Source: Scytalidium lignicola (taxonomy: Eukaryota > Ascomycota > Leotiomycetes). Taken from it: 64,000 nt of DNA. A program made the position numbers and the translations under genes. Where the stretch lies: assembly GCA_002812745.2 (NCBI GenBank), contig NCSJ02000139.1, positions 42,911-106,910 of the forward strand. Direction: 5' to 3'. Below the pieces are notes generated by a model, which worked only from the letters and a program-made list of their open reading frames with translations, was not told the origin of the DNA and did no database searches. Below are positions 54,407 to 64,000 of this stretch, piece by piece. How positions within the stretch are numbered: the stretch's first letter is position 1; every line of letters starts with the position of its first letter.

Positions 54407-55539
54407 ATTTAATAGGGTACCAAAAAAAGGGAAAGGGAAAAAAAATTGGACTACTAGTTACATCTCACTGTTTTTCTTCAAAGGGTCACATGATGGCACT
54501 CATGAGGGAAAGATACTCTAAAGCTGTTCACTCTTTGCAGTGGTGGAGGGAAAGCCCTGTGCTATCTACGGAGTGTACTTGATCGTTGCTCCCCCTTTTG
54601 TCTCACTCAGTTTTGTAACTTAGTGAACCTGAAAAAGTCTTCTCACCGGTTTGACAAGCTTTTTGCTCATGACCTGTTTGAATCTTAGTTGCCCTTCATG
54701 CTGACCTCGCCTAGCCCTTATATTGATCCTAACCCTCTCTACATGCCAACCCCACCATCCAACCCCCACCACCACATTGATGATATTACGTTATTGGTCC
54801 AGATTTCAGCCAGTGTAATAGGAATTTGGACCTTCTACGGCATAGCATTGGCTGCATTTTTCAATCTTGTTATGTGGCTTCTTGATCCGAGCAAGTAGTA
54901 CACCTCGTTCCGGGAGCAGTATGTTTACAGGGGGGGTCACTGGTCATCACAAGAGCATCCAGTCACAGTTCCCATTATCCACATGGCACGCCGTTCACTA
55001 CAGGGCTTTCATTGCCATATTAAGCATGAAATTGGTCGAAAGCAGTTTAAAAAACAGGACGCCCAAAGCACGCTATCCTTCCTTGAGACAAAAAACCACC
55101 CAAGATAGCAAAAACATTACCCAAACGGGTCAAAAGTGCAATTTTATCCTTCCCAGTCCGATCCCCCGCCAATCCCACGCATCTAGCTACTAGTCATGCC
55201 CCCAGGATCCTGGAAGCCCGACAAGCATAACACGGGAACTACTGCAGCCCTGGCGCTTCTGGCCCAGGCCATGGAACAACGCGCCCACCCAATCATAAAT
55301 CATAACGGTCGTAAAGCTAGACGCAAGCGCTTTTAAAGCAGCAAGGTGGGTCATCAGGAACCAGGAACACGCGCGGCTACGAAATACACGCCTGCCACCG
55401 AGCTCCGTATTCAATAACCAAAGACCTCAAGAAGCGAGGACATGAAAAAAAGGGGGTGATAAACAAAAGCGACGGAGTCAAGTAAACTACCGTCTTGCAA
55501 ATAATACACAAGTTGAATGGTGAAAAGAGTAAAGTATAA
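54407..55539. other. Convergent intergenic region, RPS0 / KXD1
   Basis: About 1.1 kb between two 3' ends, with RPS0 3' UTR first. The only frame of interest is a small one at 54698-54898, listed separately. Other frames are shadows. Confidence 0.5.
54698..54898 (+). CDS. Small ORF with one predicted membrane segment (doubtful)
   Basis: A 66-residue frame starts at ATG 54698 with MLTSPSPYIDPNPLYMPTP. It has a His run (NPHHHIDD) and then one hydrophobic stretch, ISASVIGIWTFYGIALAAFF, ending WLLDPSK. A single membrane helix near the C-terminus fits a small tail-anchored protein. I know no homologue. It lies about 290 bp after RPS0 and could also be part of the RPS0 3' UTR. Support is weak. Confidence 0.3.
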   Translation: MLTSPSPYIDPNPLYMPTPPSNPHHHIDDITLLVQISASVIGIWTFYGIALAAFFNLVMWLLDPSK

Positions 55540-56345
55540 CTAGTACTCTGGTGATGGGTAGCGAGCGCGCGCTTGCTTGTACTCCTTGGGGTGCTTGCGG
55601 GAAGCTTTGCTTTTTAAGTTTCTATAAATGTCGTCAGATCTCGGTTCGCCCGATCCAGGAAAAAGAAAATAACAGGAATTCATAATGGGGTGTGGCGCCC
55701 AGGATTAGATTCGGGTCTGGNAAAAAAGTTCCTTCCGAACATGACGTTGGTGAAATTGGGAAGGNAAAAAAAAAACTCCAAGGAAAGAAAATCGTAAAAC
55801 TTACGAGACACGCTTTTGAGTGTATTCGAGGTCTCTTCGCACCTCGTCCGCGTCCTTGTATCCTTCGGCCAATCTGGCTCTGGACTTCGCGAGGCGGCTC
55901 TGTGCGAGCGCCTGCAACTCCATGAGTTCTCGCTGCTTGGCATTCAAAAGTCCAGAGCTAGTAAATTCGTCAGCACCGTCTGCAGAAATTGAAGGGCGTT
56001 AGATTGATCTATCGGAATAACTCACGTTTGAGTTTGGACTGCCAAAGTGCGATCCAGTGGTAGAGGATCGAATGCGCCAGCAAATCGTTCTTGCATATAT
56101 TCATGCATATCAACGCCGCTGGCAGATGTTGTGCTCTCGTACTCCCCGCTCGCGCTCCCGGCATAACTGCTTGAAGTTGCAGAGTAGCCAGAATGGGTCA
56201 TACCAGAGCCAGTGGTGACAGATTCAGCGACCTCTGGCGGTGAGACTCCGTAGGTGGCAGGTTGCGGAGTGTAGTATTGAGTATACTGGCCCTTGGAAGG
56301 GACAGCGATGGGGAGAGAGGTCTGGTAATAAGCTTGAGAAGACAT
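55540..56345 (-). CDS. KXD1: BLOC-1 subunit KXD1-like protein
   Basis: KXD1 belongs to the BLOC-1 complex linked to endosome and lysosome-related organelle traffic. Exons 56345-56026, 55957-55805 and 55621-55540 give about 184 residues. The N-terminal half is Ser/Tyr/Pro-rich (MSSQAYYQTSLPIAVPSKG). Then come SASGVDMHEYMQERFAGAF and DPLPLDRTLAVQTQT. The coiled-coil KxDL-like part follows: SGLLNAKQRELMELQALA, YKDADEVRRDLEYTQKRV and NLKSKASRKHPKEYKQ. The order matches Aspergillus KXD1. Two 'n' characters at 55721 and 55765 fall in intron 2 and do no harm. The acceptor of intron 1 is the CTAG at 55958-55961. Confidence 0.85.
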
Positions 56346-56638
56346 GGTGTAAAGTTTGAGAGGTTGTGTTTTGCAAACAACGGTAAATGTAAAAGACCAA
56401 GAGTAGGTAGTTAGGTAGAGACAAATAAGTAAGATGATGGAGTGATTGGTACAAACAACTAAGTGTTGGTACGAGTAAGAGTGGTGTGTAGGTATGTAAG
56501 TGTGATGTGTGAGTTGAGATGTAAGAAGGAAGTTCTGTTTGCAAGACAATTCTGTTTGACAGCTAGAGTGTTTGTCTGAAGGAAGCAGATGGAAAGGAAA
56601 GAAGGAGGAAACTCGTCCAGATGGGATCTCAACCTGCC

Positions 56639-56645
56639 TTTTATA
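56639..56645 (-). promoter_or_regulatory. TATA-like element upstream of KXD1
   Basis: The minus strand reads TATAAAA at this place, about 295 bases before the KXD1 ATG. A long leader with CATCACAC/CTTACATAC-type sequence would follow. The site lies about 46 bases inside a perfect hairpin (56691-56724). The assignment is by motif only. Confidence 0.4.
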
Positions 56646-56690
56646 CTTGTTCCCAGACCCTCCTGGCACTAGAGCAGGTCGGTCAGCGTC

Positions 56691-56724
56691 GAGAAGGAGG
56701 GTATAGACCTATACCCTCCTTCTC
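56691..56724. repeat. Perfect hairpin, 15-bp arms, 4-nt loop
   Basis: GAGAAGGAGGGTATA (56691-56705) is exactly repeated in reverse complement at 56710-56724, separated by GACC. The palindrome lies upstream of the KXD1 TATA-like motif. It could be a protein-binding site, a cruciform former or the footprint of a small element. Nothing in the coding layout explains it. Confidence 0.85.
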
Positions 56725-58250
56725 CTCACGCAATCGGTATCATCGACCCCGCCCGAGGAGCAGGAGATAGGCGGCGGCAGGAAGAGAGCTTTTGCCATTG
56801 AAGCCCCCTACCCGCCTCGTCGAACAGCCGGCCTGCTGCCCTCTCACGTTGGTCCCGAGCCCACCGTGTCGACCGCAATCCCGCGGTGGTGCTAGTCGAG
56901 GGCTAATCCCTGGAACGCTGGCCCTAAAATGCGGGTGCGGATTGGCCTCTCGGACAGTTTCGATTGCTCAGAGATAGCCGTCATCGCCATTGCTGCTAGA
57001 GCCGACGAATTCAATGCATTGGTCGAGAGCGGCGGAGGGGCAGTCGTTCTAGTTCGGGGGGCAAGCAAAGGGCAGGAGGCATATCAAAGACGAGCCGAAT
57101 AGAACTCGGTCGTGGGGCCTTCCCAGTCAAGCCATGGAGGCAACATTATTTCAGACCCTACCGCGCAAACGAGCAAGCGCGCTGACGCTACGCTGGAGTA
57201 AAAGCAGCGAGGCAAAGCAAAGCAGCCAGACGGTGCTGGGCATGAGCAGGGCATGAGCAGGAAGCCAAAGCAGTAGTTGCAGTCGGTGATCCTGGCTAGG
57301 TCCTGACGATGAGCAACTGTCAGGCTGCCACGCATCATTGGGTTTGCATTTTATGAAGTGTGCGTTGGCAGAGAATTCTGCCTTTCCACGAAATTTTATC
57401 GAGAGCCCGGCCAATTATTTGCCAACAGGCCAATGCAGACAGAGTAAAAACAGGCCAATGGGTGGAATGATGGCCAATTTGCTCCTCCGGTCCGGCTACG
57501 AACCAGCCAGATGAGCGAGATGGCGTATGGAAGGGGGAGGCCAGAAAAGCTTGTAGGACAAAAGGCTCCAGAAGGAATGCTCTTTGGGGGCCGGTTCAAA
57601 ACCTCAAAGGAGAAGAACGACCGCACGTGTTCCCCATCACCCAGTTTACAGCACGACATCGTACTCTCTGTGTAAAGTCTTACATGTACTTCAATTCCTT
57701 AAGGAGCAGCAGATTTGGGGCTAATAAGACGCAGGAGTTCCATCTTACATGGGATACGAAGGCACATTATGCACCAGAACACATATACCAAACGCGTGGG
57801 TTTGTGCCTGTCTGGCTTGACCAGAAGCAACGGTCTGGCCGAGCTGCAGTCATACTCTACGTCCTTCCGTCACTAGTTCGTGCGTTGCGTTGCTCTAAGG
57901 AGTCGCAAACGAGTCCACTCAAATGAAACCTTCCAATGGCGGAGAGCTTGTACAAGATCAATCCACTTTGCAGCCAATGAGATCTCTGCCGCACCACGAG
58001 GTTCTATAGTAGATTAAAGAAGCAAGAAATATTCCCTCAGAAAGAAAAATAAGGGCGAGGGGAGAGGCCCTGTATCATTCCATTATCCTACGTATGTGTA
58101 GCTGCTTGAAAATACCCAAAGTCTCCTTAACACCCAATGATTAGCAATTTGCCTACCATCCCTCCCAAATCCGCCCCCCTCCTTTTTTCTACGGTGTATA
58201 TGCAGTTATACATCTTGAAAGTGATCTAAGAATTTGATATCCCCCTGTCC

Positions 58251-59429
58251 TCAACCGAATATCTTCAAGAAACCATACAGCCCAAGACCCGAAAGAAGTG
58301 GAATTGTCAAATTATCATCCCATCCAAAAAGATCAACGGCCTCACTGGCCGCTCCCACAAAGCCGGTCCACAAACTCATCATTCCAAGAGCCGCCTTCCC
58401 AGATATGGTGCATTGCTGGCGGCTCAAGCCCACAACATCCCTGATGCGTGCAGGAAGAGCCAACGTGCCGGTAAACATGAAAGGCCAATCAATATCATCG
58501 ATGAAAGGCCCCGTCCGGGGCGCAAGCCACCCCCAGAAAAGGGCGGCGGTTATCGCTCCAACAGCAAAAGCAGCCAGAGAACCGGCAAGTGATTTTCCCC
58601 GCCGGATGCGAGGGGTATATCTTCCAAGCGCTCGTCCTACAGTGCTCGCAGCTGTGTCACACCAGCTGAGAAGCAAGATGCTCACAACTGCGACATCCTT
58701 AGGGAAGAAACCCAGGACAATCCAGGCACCCAGGAGATACCAGATGACTCCATTCCAACCAGCATACTCGGTTTCTCTCATCAGAATACCGACGCAACGA
58801 ACATAAAACCGGTTAAAACCAGGATAGTTGTGACGAATATAATCTAAGGCTGTGACAGGTATGAGTCCAGCCATAAGATACGGCGTGATGGCGTTGGTTT
58901 GGACTCCCGAGACATAGAGCCACAGGGTCAGAAACCCGATGGAGACGTGTAGTAACTTCCTTGGAACTTCATGTCGATGTACAAATGACCTCCATTGTCT
59001 GTGGATTGGAATCAGGCCGAGTGGACTCGGACTGCGACTTATGTCTCCCCAACTCCAGCCTGGGGCCGACGATGGCGACAGATGTCCATTCGCTTCCTTT
59101 CCATTTGGTGTCAAAAGTTGGCCGTCACTCTTCAGAGAGTCTGGCTGTAACTTTGCAGGCGTCAAACCATTGATCTTCCTCTGCTTCAACGGGCTGCGAC
59201 TCCTCGTCCTCGACCTTCTCAACTCAGCATAAGCCTCGTCATCCTCTGCGTCTCCGTCAAGCTCTTCACTAATGGCTACCTGCGCCGCTAAATTCTTCTT
59301 CTTCGCAGACCTGGTAACCGGCCCAAAATATCCATCTCTCTGTTGTGTCTTATCTCTCGTCTCAGAAGGCGTGGGACTCGGCGAGATAACTCGCGGAGTG
59401 GCCGGAACGCCCCGCGATGATGAATCCAT
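58251..59429 (-). CDS. DGK1: CTP-dependent diacylglycerol kinase Dgk1
   Basis: Dgk1 uses CTP to make phosphatidate from diacylglycerol at the ER/nuclear membrane, counteracting Pah1. A single exon of 392 residues. Residues 1-160 are hydrophilic with RSRTRSRSPLKQRK and Ser/Pro sites. The catalytic part starts with RHEVPRKLLHVSIGFLTLW. Several membrane helices follow, including AWIVLGFFPKDVAVVSILLLSW. The CTP-transferase-like signature is CDTAASTVGRALGRYTP with RRGKSLAGS. It ends LFGWDDNLTIPLLSGLGLYG. No intron is needed. Confidence 0.92.
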   Translation of the reverse strand: MDSSSRGVPATPRVISPSPTPSETRDKTQQRDGYFGPVTRSAKKKNLAAQVAISEELDGDAEDDEAYAELRRSRTRSRSPLKQRKINGLTPAKLQPDSLKSDGQLLTPNGKEANGHLSPSSAPGWSWGDISRSPSPLGLIPIHRQWRSFVHRHEVPRKLLHVSIGFLTLWLYVSGVQTNAITPYLMAGLIPVTALDYIRHNYPGFNRFYVRCVGILMRETEYAGWNGVIWYLLGAWIVLGFFPKDVAVVSILLLSWCDTAASTVGRALGRYTPRIRRGKSLAGSLAAFAVGAITAALFWGWLAPRTGPFIDDIDWPFMFTGTLALPARIRDVVGLSRQQCTISGKAALGMMSLWTGFVGAASEAVDLFGWDDNLTIPLLSGLGLYGFLKIFG

Positions 59430-60896
59430 GTAGAAAAGTGGTAGACAAGGTTTGCGGATGAGGCCTGTAAGCGCACTTGGCCCAAGAGTTGCGATCTGCG
59501 CGAGCCAGTGGGACGAACAGGAAAGGATGTGTTTATCCTTTCGTGATGAGCGACTGTAGCTGCTACCGGTGTGGGCACGACCAAAAGAGGGTCGGGAGGG
59601 CGGGTCTTGAGCAAAAGTGAAGGCTATGGAGTCCAGTGGGATTGAGGGAGCAGACGTAGTCTGCGCTGCATTGTTGAGGAGAGGAATGGTGGCTCGTTGC
59701 GCCGTTTACGTGGCACACGATCTCTTTGTTGTGTAGATGATGACAAGTTTTTTGCCTGTCGGTGGTTATCGGTAGTGATGCGCGTGGCTTTATTATTGCC
59801 AAGGATTGATAATTTAGGGGTACGTGCCTTGATAGCACACGACCCGTATCACATGTATGTAATCTACGTCCGTACTTCATCTGTTGTTATCGCCCAGTTG
59901 CGGCAGTGAAATAATAATTCACTCGCATTAGAAATGCCTTCTTCAGCTTATCCTTCCTGCTTCACGTGATTCTCAAAGAAACTTAAGCCTCTAAGTGGCA
60001 GGGAACTTCATCACGTGGTCGCGCAGCAGGACTTGATAAGTGTGTGCATAAGCATGTATTTTTGGTTGTCAAACTTGCATATCTACTAATTAGATATAAG
60101 GATAAGACGTAAGCTCTTGTGAACGAACGACTGATAAAGCAGCAGGTATCAGATTCACCGGAGGAAAATGTGTTTCAATCTAATTTGCGGAGTTCATCAT
60201 GCTCTCTTAAAGGAACAGCTTGGCCGAGGCTGAGAAGTCGAGGCTGCCAGATCGTGGGATTTTGGCACAACTCGACTACCGTACGAAAGAGGCTCAACCT
60301 CGATACGGTTTAGCTGAAACGAGCAACTTCGCCATCAAACTTTGCCATCTCACTCTCTTTCCCTTTCATACAATCTCACTGTTGCGTATTGTTGTCGTTG
60401 TTGTTGTTGTTGTCATTATTATTTAGTAATTCAAAGAAAACACCCAAAATTTTATTTAGTTATAAATCGCATAGGGTTCGGGTTACAGACCCCTCCAAAG
60501 AATCAGGAATCCTCGGTACTGAACGGACGTGCAAGGGTCTAGCTCGTCAAACGTCTTGGAGACGGTTGACACAACGTCTGCAGGCCAGCCCATAGTATCG
60601 GTATCTCCCATCTAAGCAGTCTCGTTTTACATTCTCAAGAGACTGGAAGTAACATACCTTCCACCTCGATGGCCTAAAGGACTCACATTCGCCCTTTTGC
60701 TGTTGAATCATTAGAAGAGGACTGTTAACGAAACCAAAGCCTTTCGAATAAGGCTGCCGCTATCGCCGCCTTTGAACAGCTTTCAAAAAGCTCCTTGTCA
60801 TCAGCCACGTTTCGTCAACGGTCTAGGCATCTACCTTTATATCTAGAGCATCATTGAACTCCGCATTTTTAGACGTACTTCAAACCACAATATACC
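59430..60896. other. Divergent intergenic region, DGK1 / SEC18
   Basis: About 1.47 kb. It holds mixed sequence, a short trinucleotide microsatellite near 60387-60412, and the presumed SEC18 leader from about 60660. Frames within it look non-coding. Confidence 0.5.
60387..60412 (+). repeat. (GTT)n microsatellite
   Basis: Short imperfect GTT trinucleotide repeat with one GTC unit at its start, followed by an ATT-rich stretch. It lies in non-coding DNA before SEC18. No functional inference. Confidence 0.8.
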
Positions 60897-63508
60897 ATGA
60901 ATATTCGACAGAATTTGTTCGGACAAGGACCTCGAGCGGGGAGAGAGCAGCAAGGTTATGGTCAAGCATCCGGTGCCCCACCACGAGAACATGGCTATGG
61001 AGACCCCAGAAGAACTTCGGGAGATCCCAGAGGCAACTATGGAGCTCCGGCGCAACCACCAAGACAGCAGATGCCTACACGACAACCTGTTGGGCAGGCC
61101 CAACCCGCTCGGAGACTTCAGTTGCGTATTGCGAAGGTTGAGAACAAGACGTTAGCAGACCAATATATATTTGGAAACCTGTAAGTACACCAGGTTAGCT
61201 TGCTCAAGCTTCCCCATTTAAGATTGGTGAGTTCTATACTAACTCTATAATTCTGCATCTAGTTGCGCGGTTTCCCCTCAGGACTTTCCACCTTCACCGG
61301 ATGGATCCGACTTATATATACTCCTCAATGGGCACTACGTTGTAACAGCCAGGCCTAACAATCAATTCCCACCTGGCTGCATAAGCTTGTCTGACCCGCA
61401 ACGAACATGGTGTAATGTGGGTATGATGGACCCAATAATTGCAGAGCTGTATGATCCATTCTCTCAAGGGAGTAACGGTTATCTCGGATCACTGGATGTT
61501 GAAGTAGGATTTGCGTCTGTAAAGAAGTTCACTGAGACTCCCTATGATCAAGATATCCTGGCAGATGTTTTCACCCAGCAATTTCAGAATCAGATATTGG
61601 CGCCTGGACAAAGACTCATCATGGACCACAAGAATATCCCACTAATCTTCCTTGTCAAGACTGTTCAACTCATGAACTTGGGCACGGAAAAGCCGTCTGC
61701 AGGAGCCCCAGCATCTTCAAACCCTGAGTCGCGGGGAATTTTAACCAGGCATTCTGCCATCACATTCTACAAAGATGCAAAATCTCCCATAAAGCTCAAG
61801 GGATCTGCTAGGCGTCCAGCTGCAAATAGTATCATTGCACCAGATTTCAAGTTCGAGGACATGGGAATTGGTGGACTAGATACTGAGTTCAGCGCCATCT
61901 TTCGGAGAGCTTTCGCCTCTCGTATCTTCCCTCCTGGGCTCATTGAGAAGTTGGGCATCCAACACGTCAAAGGTATTCTGCTGTATGGACCGCCAGGTAC
62001 TGGGAAAACACTCATTGCGCGTCAAATTGGAAAGATGCTAAACTCTAGAGAACCCAAGGTTATCAACGGACCCGAAGTACTAAATAAATACGTCGGGCAA
62101 TCTGAAGAGAACATCCGAAAGCTCTTCGCCGATGCAGAGAAAGAGTACAAAGAGAAGGGAGACGAAAGTGGTCTTCATATTATTATATTCGATGAACTTG
62201 ATGCTGTGTGCAAGCAGAGAGGTAGCGGTGCCGGTGGTGGCACTGGAGTTGGTGACAGCGTTGTCAATCAGTTGCTGTCAAAACTTGATGGTGTTGATCA
62301 GCTCAACAATATCCTCCTCATCGGTATGACCAACCGCATGGACATGATTGATGATGCCTTGCTTCGTCCAGGCCGATTGGAAGTTCATATGGAAATTTCA
62401 TTGCCGGATGAGCATGGCAGAGCACAGATCCTCAAAATCCATACTGCGAAGATGCTAGATAATAACGTCATGGACTCAGATGTTGACCTTCTAGAACTGG
62501 CTCATCTCACCAAGAACTTCTCGGGAGCTGAAATTGGAGGCCTGGTCAAGTCAGCCTCCTCCTTTGCGTTCAATCGTCATGTTAAAGTCGGCACTGTGGC
62601 AGGTGTGAGTGACGATATCGAAAACATGAAGGTAAACCGTGGTGACTTTTTAAACGCTCTTGACGAAGTTAAGCCAGCGTTTGGTGTGTCGGAAGAGGAA
62701 CTCGAGACTGCCATGATGGCTGGTATTCTTCATTTCAGTCCTCATATCGAAAACATTCTCAAAGACGGCCGACTATTTGTAGAAATGGTTCGATCCTCGG
62801 AAACGACTTCTCTACTTTCTGTTCTCCTTCACGGGCCACCTGGGTCTGGCAAGACCGCGCTGGCAGCGAAGATTGCCAAGGAGTCAGGATTCCCCTTTAT
62901 TAAGCTTGTCTCTGCTGAAAACATGGTTGGCTACAGCGAGATGGCTAAAATCCAGTACCTAAACAAGGTCTTCACGGATGCATATAAGTCACCGCAGAAT
63001 ATCGTGGTGGTAGATAATATCGAACGTATCATCGAATGGGTTCCCATTGGACCAAGATTCTCTAATCCAGTCCTTCAAGCACTCATGGTTCTTTTGACCA
63101 AGAACCCCCCTCACGTAAGTCCATCTTAGATTTCTTATATTTATAAAGGAGTCAGAAAACTAATTAGCATCATAGCCCCGTCGACTACTCATCTTAGGGA
63201 CTACATCGCAACGCTCAGTCTTGAAGCAACTAGATCTTCAACCAATCTTCAACAGAGAGCTTGCCGTGCCAAACATCAACACACAGGCAGAACTTGCATC
63301 CATATTGCAGCAGGTTCAAGCTTTCAACAACAAAGACGACCTTGCGAGGTCGCTTGATGAGTTACGTGATATCACTGGGTCGAGCGAGGTTGGAGTTGGG
63401 GTCAAAAAGGTGCTCCTTGCTGTTGGTGAGGCTAGACAGGAAGGTGGGGATGTGCCTGCAAGGTTTGCAGATGTCATGGCGCAGCAAATTGCTGCTAGTC
63501 GGGATTAA
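60897..63508 (+). CDS. SEC18: Vesicle-fusion ATPase Sec18 (NSF)
   Basis: Sec18/NSF takes apart SNARE complexes after membrane fusion together with Sec17/alpha-SNAP. Exons 60897-61180, 61263-63114 and 63176-63508 give about 822 residues. The N-terminal extension is Gly/Gln/Arg-rich (GREQQGYGQASG). The N domain has RIAKVENKTLADQYIFGNL. The D1 AAA module has Walker A GPPGTGKT and Walker B IIIFDELDAVC. The D1 sensor or second-region-of-homology part reads MTNRMDMIDDALLRPGRLE. The D2 module has GPPGSGKT and VVVDNIERI, which lacks the catalytic Glu, as is usual for NSF D2. The last exon gives PRRLLILGTTSQRSVLK. The D1/D2 layout is complete. Confidence 0.96.
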
Positions 63509-64000
63509 AATATAAACAAGAAGATAATGAACGGAAAAGACATCTATTCTGTCTGGTTACGATAGATTATCATATATATAGAGAGGAGAGAGAAAAGCAC
63601 AACTAATGAATTTAAAGCTCATGTTCCACGACTCCATTTTGAAGGTGTTGGTTCTAGTTTACTTATTATTACATGCCACCCACCATTCNAAAAACTTCCA
63701 CTTTCAATATCGGAGAGAAGGTTAAGTCACGATATACTTCAACTATACATATCAAACTCACACGACACATAAATATCCACAACATCCCGGTGAAGATGGG
63801 AATGAGTATATATATAAAAAATTCGTAAATTCCTTTTCTCTCTAGTTATCTACAAAGAGAATCTCCAAGGCGGAGAGAAAGAAAAAAGAGGCAGCAAACC
63901 ATAGCACCAAGTACCAACATCCATGTAAATCCTCACCCTCCCCCTATTCCAATAGATGCCTCTCCGACGCCAGGTCCAACCGCTTTAACACATACACACA
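63509..64000. other. 3' flank of SEC18, no gene
   Basis: AT-rich 3' UTR-like DNA with one ambiguous base at 63689 next to an A-run. A CA-rich stretch ends the window. Nothing further is recognised. Confidence 0.5.

Larger units (their letters stand above)
56346..58250. other. Intergenic: KXD1 promoter and DGK1 3' flank
   Basis: About 1.9 kb. The first 300 bases are presumed KXD1 leader. From 56700 to 57300 the DNA is GC-rich with many CpG. A near-direct repeat GGGCATGAGCA occurs twice near 57237-57260. Short frames of at most 99 codons look non-coding. Confidence 0.45.

Noticed and set aside
55962..55990. Upstream GCAG acceptor for KXD1 exon 2
   Set aside because: Phase does not fit. The CTAG acceptor yields QTQTSGLLNAK, in line with the family.
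58234..58806. 190-codon plus-strand ORF opposite DGK1
   Set aside because: Antisense shadow of the DGK1 membrane domain.
1..64000. CRISPR arrays, operons, bacterial-type elements
   Set aside because: The genes are spliced fungal genes and no regularly spaced repeats are visible.

Overview
The window is nuclear DNA of a filamentous ascomycete (Pezizomycotina). Genes are dense and usually carry one to five short introns of about 45-110 bp with GTAAGT-like donors and CTAAC/CTAAG branch sites. The protein set is ordinary fungal housekeeping, with several filamentous-fungus families: an Skt5-type chitin synthase activator, a secreted sedolisin, a CmcJ/AsaB-like enzyme, a PARP-E2 fusion and an AT-hook protein. 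Protein style suggests Leotiomycetes, but that is an impression and cannot be proved from this sequence alone. I recognise no tRNA, rRNA or CRISPR array.

Layout. 1-3286 has no recognisable gene. 3287-16859 holds an SKT5-like activator (+), HOP2 (+), a DET1-like histidine phosphatase (-), a PRKRIP1-family protein (+), CCT3 (-) and a membrane-anchored SDR (-). 16860-26439 holds a secreted sedolisin (-), a 2.9-kb gene-poor stretch with a MITE-like inverted-repeat element, and a six-exon PARP-E2 fusion gene (-). 26440-33041 holds a COG-complex-like gene (+), a decayed gene relic, an Sds3-like gene (+) and an AsaB-like gene (-). 33042-47300 holds a large AT-hook protein (+), RPN6 (-), SOF1 (+), RPC17 (-), PRS5 (+), an atypical Rho-like GTPase (-), DEG1/PUS3 (+) and GPI15 (-). 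47486-64000 holds a HUB1-like protein with an RS-type extension (-), NOP58 (-), VMA6 (+), a mitochondrial uS15 gene (-), RPS0 (+), KXD1 (-), DGK1 (-) and SEC18 (+).

There is no single operon-like system. Many genes form tight divergent pairs that may share promoters: RPN6/SOF1, RPC17/PRS5, Rho-like/DEG1, NOP58/VMA6 and MRPS28/RPS0. Several serve ribosome biogenesis and translation (SOF1, NOP58, RPC17, RPS0, MRPS28, DEG1). Others serve secretion and endomembranes (SEC18, COG-like, VMA6, KXD1, GPI15, DGK1, SKT5-like).

The most interesting items are these. (1) The fusion protein joins a PARP catalytic domain to an E2-like ubiquitin-conjugating domain. (2) The SKT5-like protein has a prenylation motif (CVVM) that exists only after splicing to a 12-nt last exon. 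(3) A prenylated Rho-like GTPase has lost the DxxG glycine and the catalytic Gln. (4) Single 'n' characters next to homopolymers behave as surplus bases in three coding exons, so naive ORF calling breaks two real genes. (5) A 416-bp MITE-like element and a perfect 15-bp-arm hairpin upstream of KXD1 are not explained by any gene.
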